A stretch of DNA of 29,716 nucleotides from Discostella pseudostelligera (taxonomy: Eukaryota > Bacillariophyta > Thalassiosirophyceae > Thalassiosirales > Thalassiosiraceae). Location of the stretch: contig JALLBK010000053.1 of the NCBI GenBank assembly GCA_036940085.1, positions 1 to 29,716 on the forward strand, written 5' to 3'. This document shows positions 19,566 through 29,062 of the stretch, in pieces. The first letter of the stretch is position 1. Every line of letters starts with the position of its first letter. Both the position numbers and the translations under genes were made by a program. The notes under the pieces are model-generated. The model did not search any database, was not told the DNA's origin, and worked only from the letters and a program-made list of their open reading frames with translations.

Positions 19566-21310
19566 TCACTTTTGTCTGCCATCTGGGTATTGATTTGGAG
19601 CTTGAGGTGGAGGGCGCGAGGATTGTGCGGGAGACATTGGAGGAGAAATGATCGAGGCATATGTTGGGACACCGCCGGTGTCTTGCGTTTGTTGTTCGTC
19701 TGCTCGAAAGACATTACTCATGGGAGATGCTACCAGTGAATCATAGTGATAGTCTAAATTAATTGCAGGCTGTCGATGAGGTGAGTTGGGATGAGGCACT
19801 GGTAGGTAGGGCTGCATAGTCGGTGGCCGCTGATAAACACCAGGGCTGAACTGGCTGCCCATGCTTCCGACTGACGTGAGAACAGGATATTCAGCTCCTG
19901 CTTCGAGGCTTTCGACTCGACTGTCAGGAATGATAGAAGTCTGAGCAGCAGCTTGCTCTAAATCCCTAAATTGCGATTCATGTTGCTGCTGAAGGAGAAT
20001 CATTTGATGAGCATGCCTCTGTTGAAGATCATGGAATTGCTGGTAGATAAAGTGCTGCTGGCTTGAGTACTGAGTATTTGGAAGCATCTGACGACTCGAA
20101 TCATGATGCTGAGACGGGTAGGAATACAAACTGCCAGCATCACTATATTGTTGATAAATCTGAGGTGCGTGGAGGTTTTGCGGGCTGGGAACTCCACCTA
20201 TTATTCGTTGGTGACGAGGAGAATATGAAGCATTCGATGCATTGATGTTTGATCCGTATCCATGTTGGTGAGGCTGAAATTCATTTTTCTTCTTCTTCTG
20301 GTAAGCATCCCCTTGTGCTCGACCTCGGTTATACGGAGATCCCCGTTGTAATGAATCATCTACGCGTTGGATATTTTTCTGTTGCTTATGATGAACCGTA
20401 GCGACTGGAACTGGTGGATCGTTAGGCACCTTCGCTGTAGCGACGAAGTTCAAATTCACAAGCGAAAAATTGAGTTCTCGATTAATGCGACTTGGAGGAC
20501 TTGGGGTGCTCTCAATACCATCCTATGATTGATGAAATGTAAATATGATGAGCATCTACGCTAAGATCCAAAATAATAATAGTCGCAACTGAATCAAGGG
20601 AAATATAATGTCACTTACAGGGTACACACTCATCTTGCCCCACTTGCTAACACCCAATCTCAAGTGCTTGCCCTGATACAACTCCACAGTGCAGTTTCTC
20701 AAAACAATGGCACCTTGCTTATTAGATACTTCACGTAGAAGGTCGATCTGGTCGTCCCGTGCACGGAGGGATATGGAGCCGGAATCATCGCCTACCTCTA
20801 CCTCTGCTACAAGAATTCGAGAACCGTCAACACGGTATTTGTCCACAACTACTTCAAATTTGCCAACGAGTCTGAAGAATGGTAGAGGATATAGTGTAGA
20901 AATTCAATAAGAAGATGCATCTACAAATGACTAATGCACTGAAAAAATCTTACTCACAGACAAAGATTGAACCCATCACGAGGTGGATGCAGTCTATTAT
21001 GATGATGTTTAGCATGAAGCGGTGATCGAAGCGAACCGGCATGAAGATCATGTTGATGTTGAGTAGGTGTCTCCCAAGTATTAGGCTGTGCTTTGGTCGA
21101 TCCACCGACTTCACTGAGAGAACTGGGTCCTTTCCTATCGCCTCCGGCAGCAGCGGGCTCGTCAGCTGGAGCTCTCAACTTTGCTAGCTCGTCGACCAAC
21201 CTTGTCCGGTCGATCTCATATTGAGAATGAACCAACTCCTCCACCGTTACATATTTGGCTCGGCGGAGAGGAGTTGCTTTGGGAGACAAAGTCGCCGTTG
21301 CTGTCGACAT
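19566..21310 (-). CDS. OB-fold nucleic-acid-binding protein, SOSS-B/hSSB-like
   Basis: Three exons on the minus strand (20958-21310, 20619-20871, 19566-20522), 520 residues; junction phases 2 and 0, donors GTGAGT and GTAAGT. The N-terminal exon is a disordered stretch of about 117 residues with a short helix (YVTVEELVHSQYEIDRTRLVDEL). Exon 2 encodes the OB fold: VEVGDDSGSISLRARDDQ, then GAIVLRNCTVELYQGKHLRL and SKWGKMSVYP, matching the order of SOSS-B proteins (GSINxxxWDD... LxLYTGR... IGE). Such proteins bind ssDNA during repair. The C-terminal 300 residues are Gln/Ser/Pro/Tyr-rich, prion-like, with a QMILLQQQHESQF-type coiled segment. The tail and N-terminus make it much longer than human SOSS-B1 (about 210 residues). 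An RNA-binding role is an alternative. Confidence 0.72.
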
Positions 21311-21760
21311 GATAGCGTTTCAATAACTCGACGATGAGAACATGAACTCTTCCCTGCGTCTGCAATAATAATATCTACTACCGCCGGTTTCCGCTGGTGC
21401 TGCAACTGCAAGCTGCACCGCCATCTTGCATGCAAAACACCTCGACCTCAAGCAAGATTTTTGGAAGGTGGAGAAGATGACAACTTCAAGTCTGAGAAAT
21501 GGCGGGGACTACTCTATGTCGTACACCTAGGAGTAATAAACTTGGCGATATTTGTTAGGAGTACATGAAATTATCGCTAACGGCTCGGATCTTCATTTGG
21601 CGTGATCATCTTCTAGCTACACTTGCCACTTGTCTCTCGGTCTTCGGTCTTCGGTCGTATCGGTTCGATATCAATGGCGATGTCGATCGTCGATTATCGA
21701 GAAAGAAGTGGATGGCCATGAAATCCGCCGCCGCCTTCACAGATCCAAATAAATTATACA
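21311..21760. promoter_or_regulatory. Divergent region between OB-fold gene and cysteine-rich surface gene
   Basis: 450 bases without a supported gene. It contains an E2F-like AAATGGCGGGGA (21498-21508, weaker than the others in the window) and short CGGTCTT repeats around 21637-21657. A plus-strand open frame (21565-22023) runs through the first exon of the next gene in another frame and lacks domain character. Confidence 0.4.
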
Positions 21761-23213
21761 ATGGTGCTCTATACTCTGCTCCACATATTTCTGGTACGGT
21801 CGCTCGTTGCCGGAGACAAGTTCTGTGGTGTCGACCTCCAGGACGCGCAAAATTCGGTACGTCTACTCGTTCTTTCGACGACGTGGGTATTGCTAAAATT
21901 TATGCAATTGAGCTCATCAATATCTCGCCCAGTGTTGGCAACCATGTAGCACTGATAGTGACTGCTGCGCGTCGGCCCAGCGTTGCTTCGAGACGGAATC
22001 GTCTTGCGGCAGCTCCGATTTAAGTGGGACGGAACATTATTTTTGCGGTTCTACGTGAGTTCACTTCTATTCTAAGGAACACATCATATCATGGTATGTT
22101 GTTGTTAATGTCGCATCTTCTTTCACTTCATCAAATACAACTCTCCAGGTGGTGCGATGCTGCTAATCAATGTGGTACTCCTTGCCCAGAAACTACCGAA
22201 TGTCCATCTGGGGAATATTGCTTCGCCGATACTCCCTGCTCCTCCATCTCTCTGTTACCGGTCCCACCAATCCCTGCACCACCCACATCATCACCATACC
22301 AATTCTGTGGAACTTCCATGTCAGATGCTGCAGAGAAGTGTTGGCAGCCATGCCCTCGAGGAGACTCGGACTGTTGCTCAGGATTGACTTGCTTTGATAC
22401 CTCGGCCAATTCGGGATCGGGAGGGACATGCAACAATTCTGATTATTCTGGATCTAATCATTTCTTTTGTGGGACAAGCTGGTGTGATGCCGCATATTCT
22501 TGCCAGACTGCCTGTCCTGGTGGAACCGATGATGAATGCCCTGAGGGTAGTTTTTGCTATGCCGATGTACCGTGCTCTAATGACAATCAGCCGCCTCCAA
22601 ATGTCGAAGCCCCACCAAGTCAATTCTCTCAGTACTGTGGCACTAGTCAACAAAATGCAGCCGAGACATGTTGGCAGCCTTGTCGAAACGATGATGATTG
22701 TTGTGCTGATCAGACTTGCTATTCAGGTGTAGCTTCGTGTACCTACCCTGACAACATCGGAAGTGATCACTACTTTTGTGGATCAGGTAAGAAATAATGC
22801 TCTATCGAGACGGAATTCTCATCATGTTCGTTCACAAAAAAAATACTCATCCAGCATCGGTGTCCATTTTTCTAGACTTTTGCGATGCATCTTACGAATG
22901 TAGACAACCCTGTCCTAGTGGTTTTGACGCGGAGTGTCCCTCGGGCTATCGATGTTTTCCCAATACACCTTGCAATGCAAATTACGTTCCTCGGTCAGCG
23001 AATATGCTGGACTTTGGACTTCCGCAGAATGCGCAGACCTTATTCCGAACATATAGCACAACAACATCGTCAACAAATAATGCAGCATGCAGTGCGGGGG
23101 CGGCACTCTCATTGGTGTGCCTTTGGATTACCAGTGTGATGTTAACTTCGTCCGGTCATCGGCCATCAATAATAGAAATTAGTTCTCGTATGACTGCCGA
23201 GGTTAAAATGTAA
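21761..23213 (+). CDS. Cell-surface protein with six alternating cysteine-rich modules
   Basis: Four exons (21761-21856, 21933-22054, 22149-22786, 22876-23213), 397 residues. The start gives a signal peptide (MVLYTLLHIFLVRSLVAG), after which six modules of about 40 residues follow, each opening with F/Y-C-G and a (D/N)A box. They alternate: modules 1, 3 and 5 have CWQPC then a CC pair (CWQPCSTDSDCC, CWQPCPRGDSDCC, CWQPCRNDDDCC); modules 2, 4 and 6 have a C-x2-x(A/P)CP stretch and ECPSG/ECPEG before CF/CY. Pro-rich linkers separate the pairs. Near the C-terminus a hydrophobic span (about ALSLVCLWITSVML) precedes a short basic/polar tail, so it is probably a type I membrane protein. Similar modules occur in stramenopile secreted and cell-wall proteins, some next to chitin-active domains; carbohydrate binding is inference. 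Intron 1 falls in module 1, intron 2 in module 2 and intron 3 in module 6. Confidence 0.82.
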
Positions 23214-23476
23214 TAAGAGTGTGATTTCTAATGAACAAGGGTTGTTGTTGAATACTACTTTAAACAGAATTTTCTTCGGTCCAAACCGTGATGAACTTGT
23301 AATTTAGCAATACATCTTCGATACTGCACATCACACGAAGTAGCAATTCGGAAAAATGGATCGCTAGCCTGCTCCACATGATATGTTTTATTTCGTTGTA
23401 GCATGTCTTCTGCGTTTCGACCAAGTGCATTTTTGTTGCATAAAATCCAATCGCTCTGCATCTACAAATATTATTA
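23214..23476. other. Convergent 3' region
   Basis: 263 bases between the stops of the cysteine-rich gene and the LAMTOR4-like gene. No gene or repeat of note; presumably 3'UTRs. Confidence 0.4.
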
Positions 23477-23818
23477 TCACGGAGACGATCTCTTCTTCAC
23501 AATGTACAAGCAGTCATTATTCTCTCCTCCAAGCGCAATTGCATACGACACGGTACGAAATCCCACCGTCACCCTTTGCAACCCCCCCTCGCCACTACCA
23601 TCCAACAGTGTTCCCACCTCCATAATCATTCGATATACAATATTGATATCTCGTTCTGTCAAACTTCCCGATGGAGGACGAAGGATGGTCCCATCCGATG
23701 CACGTATTATTGCATGGCCTATTTGGCCAGGAACCGCATCGAGATCGGGTAGCTTGGCAGATCGCGGCGGTGGCGGCGCGGCGCCGGCTACCGGGGGCGG
23801 AGGGGCCAGGCTGGTCAT
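23477..23818 (-). CDS. LAMTOR4: LAMTOR4-like Ragulator subunit (roadblock fold)
   Basis: A 113-residue intronless protein. After a Pro/Ala-rich N-terminus (MTSLAPPPPVAGAAPPPP) the sequence follows the LAMTOR4 pattern: VPGQIGHAIIRASDGTIL corresponds to the PDQLGYLVL-type first strand, an amphipathic helix (DINIVYRMIMEVGTLL) follows, and the last part LQRVTVGFRTVSYAIAL ... CLYIVKKRSS matches the FKRLSVVFGEHTLLV ... VFVVKRQ end. In animals LAMTOR4 pairs with LAMTOR5 in Ragulator, which anchors Rag GTPases and TORC1 on lysosomes. The length (about 99 in human) fits. The call rests on pattern similarity over a short protein, so another roadblock/LC7 member is the main alternative. It diverges from the NDEL gene across a regulatory cluster. 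Confidence 0.68.
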   Translation of the reverse strand: MTSLAPPPPVAGAAPPPPRSAKLPDLDAVPGQIGHAIIRASDGTILRPPSGSLTERDINIVYRMIMEVGTLLDGSGEGGLQRVTVGFRTVSYAIALGGENNDCLYIVKKRSSP

Positions 23819-24424
23819 TATTTGACTTGGACGAGTTGTGCAAAAATTCTGCTCCTCTCTAGCTCCAGGTTTCTCTTGCGAACTGACTTCGAATTATCGA
23901 TGGAAGGTCGAGGGAGGTCAAGGGTACCAATGAGTTTGATGAGATAAGTGTAGGAGAGCCGGCATCATCATCATCGTCGTCACAGAGACAGAGAGATGGA
24001 TGTGTGTTTCTAGAGATACATGCAGGCAGTACACGTGGCAGTGGTGTACTATTATTTCGCGCCAATTTACACTTCCCACGTGGCGATGATTTGGCGGGAG
24101 AGAAAACGAGTTGACTCGAATTTGGCGGGAGATCAGTAATCAGTTGACTCGACTGCTCATGCCTACCTACACGTGGCAGTATCTCTCTCGCGCCCACCAC
24201 CGCTCCCATGAACATTGAATCAACATTCAACATCATTACATTCATCTTCGTCATTAATCGTCTACCTCCCGCCCATGCCATCGCCGTCGACGTCGACGTC
24301 GGCCTATTGTAGGCGGTAGGCGGTTGTTGGTCAATAACAATATCATCCTCGATTTCGTCTCGGCACCTCGGCACAGCGTCGTCCAGCCCTTGCTGGTGCC
24401 ATCAAAAATAAATTGTATCATTCG
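23819..24424. promoter_or_regulatory. Divergent control region with duplicated E2F-like, G-box and TGACTC sites
   Basis: 606 bases between divergent genes. Sites in order: ACACGTGGCAGT (24031-24042), TTTCGCGCC (24055-24063, canonical E2F), CACGTGGC (24077-24084), TTTGGCGGGA (24090-24099), GTTGACTCGA (24110-24119), TTTGGCGGGA (24121-24130), GTTGACTCGA (24143-24152), ACACGTGGCAGT (24169-24180), CTCCCGCC (24267-24274). A minus-strand open frame (23859-24374) overlaps all of these and is not protein-like. Known binders of such motifs are E2F/DP (GGCGGGA/GCGCC), G-box bZIP/bHLH (CACGTG) and bZIP (TGACTC). Confidence 0.65.
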
Positions 24425-25276
24425 ATGACGATGCCATCGACGCTGATTGTTGTACTACTCGTTATTCTTCAGTGCACTACTTTATTTTATGTTGTTGGTG
24501 GCGCATGTGAAAAGGAAGTGGATCTTAATTTTGATTCATGTGATCTCAAACACTTATCTGACGATGTTTTGACGGTGAGTAGCCTATGTGTCATGGGGTG
24601 CGTTTTGATTTGATAGTGCGACGGGAACTTCCGATCTGTTTTCATATTAATCTCATCTTTTTTCAATCATCTGGTGCAGGATATTTGCAATAGAATCGGC
24701 CTTGATATGATATCTCATGTTTTGCCATACCTCCTAGACGATGACGTATCAGAAGAAAGTGAGACCGGTGATGAGGGAGGTAGCACTTCAACTAAAACAT
24801 ACACACACGAAGACTTTGTACGAGGAGCAGAAGAGTGTCTTCTAATTGAGGGTGAAATGAACCGATTGGAAAAGGAAGATCCAGAATATCTTGCACAGTT
24901 GGAACGGGAAGCATTAGAAGAGGATCCGGATATTGTAGCTGAAATTGTGGCCGATGTCCTACAACAAGATGATACATTATTGAAAGAGATAGCATCACAA
25001 TTGATGAGCGATGTCCCTGAATTGGTGAATGAGATGAATGTCATGCTTGGAGAAGGAGAAAAATTGGAAGATCGACCAGATGTTGTTGCGTTGCTTGTCG
25101 CTCAGTTGTTGAGTGATGAACATAACCTCGATATTCTAGATGAGTTTGATGAAGCCCTGTCGGATCATTATTTCCTCGAAGATGATTTGGGAGATGATGC
25201 AGAGAGCATTGGCACAGATGATCGGGGAGAGGAGGATGCAGAGCGCATTATTTCAATTGGTAATGATGAGCTTTGA
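24425..25276 (+). CDS. Secreted or ER-resident acidic helical protein ending NDEL
   Basis: Function not recognised. Exons 24425-24574 and 24680-25276 (phase 0, GTGAGT donor, TGCAG acceptor, 105-base intron) give 248 residues. The start at 24425 produces a signal peptide (MTMPSTLIVVLLVILQCTTLFYVVGG). The mature part begins ACEKEVDLNFDSC and is then strongly acidic, with successive helical segments resembling each other (DPDIVAEIVADVLQQDD, TLLKEIASQLMSDV, RPDVVALLVAQLLSDE), which suggests a small helical repeat. The last four residues are NDEL, a KDEL-like tetrapeptide, so ER retention is plausible given the signal peptide. Only the first part has cysteines. Its stop lies 15 bases from that of the convergent TCAIM-like gene. 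Confidence 0.78.
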
Positions 25277-25291
25277 TAACGGTGTGTGTTA

Positions 25292-26953
25292 CTATGAGCA
25301 ATTTGCGGGTATAATTATTGAACCATCATCACCAAGATGGCACAAGTGCCCATCGCCTGCGATACCAATCGATTGTCCAGCTAGATGTCCACGCAACATA
25401 TCTTTTGAGGCTTCATCTTTATTCAGCAGCACGGACAAACACTCTGACATTTGCTCGTATGTTACCATTGAGCTCACTTTACTGACCTTTTCCACTCCAA
25501 ATTCATACATGAATTGATCCGCACTCGCCAAAAACCTCCTCCGATTCTCTACTTCGATTCGTATGTTCTGATTTGACCTCCTCGCCAGGGATGCTATCGT
25601 TGTTCGAATTTCATTTAGATTCATACCAGCTCCAATCGCAATGCTTCCATCCTTTCTGAGCTTGCTTTGCCGACAATCTTGGTTCGATTCAATGACAACT
25701 ACATTTTGCTTCGACACACTAATTAACGCTTTACCATCGCCATTGTCGCTATTCCCATGGCTCTCGAATCCAAGCTGATCAATGCATCGATGGAACTCCT
25801 CTGGATCACAAGTATGACCCTTTACAACACTCAAACCTAATGCATTCTTGACCTCTGATATATTTCTCATCAAATGGTAGTGATATATCTTCACCATACT
25901 AATGTCCTCACTAGACACACTTGCCAATGTGTCTAGCCATTGCAAGGAAGTTGACGCGGGGTTGAGTCGTATGGTGCCTGCAAATAAATCCACTTTTCGC
26001 CTGAACTCATCCGAGCTGAGCAAGAGACGAAATGGATAAAATGATTTGATTTGCAATCTGGAATGATGCTCTTCATGCAAAGAAGTCAACCTTGAAAGGC
26101 AGATTGCTAACGACGACGACGACCAGCCTAACCCTGTGCCATCAATTGCCAAAAACTTGAATGCCCTTCGAGCTACCAAAGCAGAAGCAGTTGCATTGAT
26201 CCTCGATAATTTTCTTTGTTTTATATGATCGAAGTCCATACTTTTCAGAAAGTGTAACACATCTCTATTCATGCTACTTGGTGATTTGTAATTACGTGAT
26301 CCCCACCCATTCATCCAAATTAAATGATCTACTTCATTTTTAACAACATCACTGCTCCGGTGAGTTGGTCGGCGGTGGGGAAACAGCAACTTTTCTGAGA
26401 GTGGCGACTCCGTCGACGATGGAGGAGAAGGGAAATCAATTGCTTCGGCCATTCGTTCTAGAATTTGGTGGGGGCTCATTATGTTCAAATCAATGGCGAG
26501 TGTTGCCATTGTTCCATCTTTCTTTTCCACCGAAAATGGATAGGTATCATAATATGATGACATCTTTTCAATCGAGTGAAATTTACTGGCATTAGAAACC
26601 CTTGATATAATGAACGAAGGAGAGAGATATAAGTAAGGCTGGATCTGAAGACAATTATTAATATCACAGGCGTCTTGTTACCTTGATGTGTAGGCAAGAA
26701 AGTCATACTCTGCCATCCTATCTGATAGTGCTATAAACCGTAGATGTTAATTCATGTTCGGCAAGCGACCATGGTATTGTCAAGCAGCATAGGTTCATAT
26801 GCACAAACCTTGAACGAGATTCGCTTGCTGTTTCCTCACTGTATCAGAATGTGATCGAAATCGGTCTGGGTGGACTTGCAAAAGGAACGCCCGTCGAAGT
26901 CGGGAAACATACAACGATGTTTTACCCACGATGGCCCCCCTTGTGCCTCCCAT
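25292..26953 (-). CDS. TCAIM-like protein (DUF4460 J-like and DUF4461 domains)
   Basis: The first exon (26953 to about 26805) has a basic N-terminus, then RRAFLLQVHPDRFRSHSDTVRKQQANLVQ, a J-like helix-HPD-helix as in DUF4460. The long second exon (from about 26600 to 25292) continues with YPFSVEKKDGTMATLAIDLN, a beta strand pair, and the DUF4461 part: GLGWSSSSLAICLSRLTSLHEEHHSRL, LLSSDEFRRKVDLFAGTIRLNPAS and LQWLDTL. Human TCAIM, a mitochondrial protein, has this order. The exon junction is uncertain: 26805/26600 (phase 2, 485 residues, weak GTGCAT donor) or 26809/26673 (phase 1, 508 residues, donor AAG-GTTTGT). The first places the strand closer to the J-like domain. Start at 26953 is the first ATG in frame. 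Biochemical role unknown; mitochondrial location is inferred by homology only. Confidence 0.72.
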
Positions 26954-27521
26954 GATCGTGGCTGTTATTGTTGTGTTGTAATTAGCGAGCTCTCCCACGC
27001 AAGAACCATTGGCAAGCTCAAGGTGGGTGGAGGTGGGTGGTACTTTGTGGAAGTGGGAGGAAAAGGAAAAAGTGTATTGTTTTGTTGGTGTTGGTGGTGA
27101 GTGGATGAGGTCGACGGGTGGATGCGATGTTTGGACCGTATTGATTGGAGATCCAAAATTGGCGATTGTCTCATACTAAATCCTCCGTGAGATATTCTTT
27201 TTAAATTTGAATTAAATTTGAATTAAATTTGAATTCAAATTTTTGTACTAAATCCTCTTTAAGCAGTCCCGAACGGAAATTTTGCACAGTCATATTTATT
27301 CCTTTGCATGGTCCCCAAAATTTGAATTTGTATTCTTCTCCGCCGCCATTCCGCGGACCAAGCGAGTGAAGAAAGATGAGATGAAGAGTTGAGGCTTGAG
27401 GGTGTTGTCCATCTTCTTTGCAGAGGCGTCGATATGATATTAAAGAAGGTTGATAACTGCTCGGTGTTGATGAAAAGAAGATGAAGACTACTCGGGGTGT
27501 ATCAAACTAGGTAAAGAAACA
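26954..27521. promoter_or_regulatory. Divergent region between TCAIM-like and GT90 genes
   Basis: 568 bases with no supported gene. It holds a G/T-rich purine-biased stretch (27021-27105), the AT-rich repeat island described separately (27174-27257), and another AAATTTGAATTTG (27318-27330). A short minus-strand open frame at 26965-27174 is Pro/His/Thr low complexity produced by the G/T-rich tract. Confidence 0.4.
27174..27257. repeat. AT-rich 11-bp repeat and palindrome flanked by 12-bp direct repeats
   Basis: TACTAAATCCTC occurs at 27174-27185 and 27246-27257. Between them are three copies of TTAAATTTGAA (27201-27233), the last running into a perfect 18-base palindrome AAATTTGAATTCAAATTT (27225-27242). 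No coding potential. Confidence 0.85.
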
Positions 27522-28959
27522 ATGACTGCATCCTCGGGCAAGGATACTCGCATCCAAATCTACTTCGCTCTCCTTCTGATGTACACAATTTCCATCATGG
27601 AGTTTGGGATGCACCTCATCTCGCCATTCGCTCACATGTCGACACTATTGATAGAGACACGACCTACTACGACAAATATGCGACACACTCTGAACGAGGA
27701 AATAGAATTCAGTAGAAAGATGGCCAGTGAAAGAAATAATGAGTTTGTCTTGAAGTTTTCTGAGACTCTTTCGAACAATCAAACGTCCGGTGATAACTTT
27801 GCATCACTTGTGCTGAAAGACAATAAATTATATTGCCGTGAAAGTCAGATGAAGGCTTTATCACGGGGTAAATACTTTGTGCAGATGCTACGACAGGGTC
27901 TAATGCAGAATCCGATTCGAACTCCAGATGGAACTCCATGGATAGATGGTATTCCGATCCTCATCAAACATGATGATAGCAATGGTTGCTACCCCGCCAC
28001 TCATAGTGACAACTATGGATTTCCTCGATTGACATGGTCTGTACCAGCGGATATTACAGGTCATGAGAGCGCCTTTTCATCATACTCATCTCCACCAACC
28101 TCATGGTGTTCCGCCATCGGTATGCCATCGTACAAAATATGGAGAGACTTGAAGAATGATACGCACAAATTCCTCAGCTCGACAATGGATAATGATAACG
28201 TTACTCCATGGAATGCAAAGCTCTCAAAGGCAGTATGGAGAGGATCAACAACATACAACAACGGAATGTACGGTCATTTGCCATTTCTGGAATTACCGCG
28301 GTCTCGATTAGTCAAGTCGTCCATGGAGAGACCTGATTTGATCGATGCTGGATTTCATAAACTGGTTGGAAAGTTTGATAAACTTCAAATCGATGATACA
28401 ATAGGGGAGATGATGAAAGAAGTTGTACCAATGAAGGAAATGATGAGGTATAAAGGTACGTTTGGAAAAAGATTTCGGGCAAGTTGGTTTTCAACGCAAC
28501 TAGCTAGCATATTTTCTTATTATTCATTCTATCCTCCATCGAACCCAATTTGCCATCGAATCTTTGACAGCAATAATCGATATTGATGGAAATAATTGGT
28601 CGGCGCGGTTTCCTTCCCTTCTGTGCACGAACTCTATCATTATTAAAATTACACCGGACTTCGTTGAGCAAACCACAGACACGTTGCAGCCGAATATTCA
28701 CTTCATACCTTCTAGCCTCGACAATCTGACAACAGTTGTAGAGAATGTCATGGATGGAGATAATGATGAGGAAATGAAAAATATTGTTTCAAATGCAAAT
28801 TGGTGGTGCCATTCCAATATGAGGAAAGAATATCTTTCCAAGAGAGCAGTTGATTCATTGGAGAAATACATTGCGGCGATTGACCAACATGTCGTAAAGG
28901 GATGGCCAAGAGGTTTAGTTCAGGAACTTGGTGACGACTTGGTGGAGTGTACTGTGTGA
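27522..28959 (+). CDS. CAP10/POGLUT-type glycosyltransferase (GT90)
   Basis: Predicted secretory-pathway sugar transferase; family members add xylose or glucose (POGLUT, CAP10) using UDP-sugars. Exons 27522-28455 and 28571-28959 (phase 1, GTACGT donor, GACAG acceptor, 115-base intron) give 440 residues. An N-terminal hydrophobic segment (about 11-35) should act as signal anchor. GT90 marks: AVWRGSTTYN (the WRG motif), then ERPDLIDAGFHKL, and across the intron MRYK-AIIDIDGNNWSARFPSLL, equivalent to the KYxxxxDGxxxSxRxxxLL core, followed by NSIIIKI and IHFIPSSLDNL. Near the end NANWWCHSNMRKEY resembles the closing helix of the fold. No KDEL-like end is present (ends ECTV). Splitting of the conserved core by the intron confirms the splice. 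Acceptor unknown. Confidence 0.87.
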
Positions 28960-29062
28960 TGCGTGGTTGCATCTATCGGTATTAAACTCCGGCCTGTCGA
29001 CATGGAGAATAAAGCCATGGTTGTTCTTTTAACCTGTACCTCCGGTCGAGAGCATTCTTGAT

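Noticed and set aside
21565..22023. 152-codon plus-strand open frame upstream of the cysteine-rich gene
   Set aside because: It overlaps the first two exons in another frame, while the spliced reading restores a signal peptide and a complete first cysteine module.
23859..24374. Minus-strand open frame of 171 codons
   Set aside because: It covers the dense regulatory motif cluster, lacks an ATG at its upstream end, and its protein has no domain-like segment; better explained as promoter sequence.
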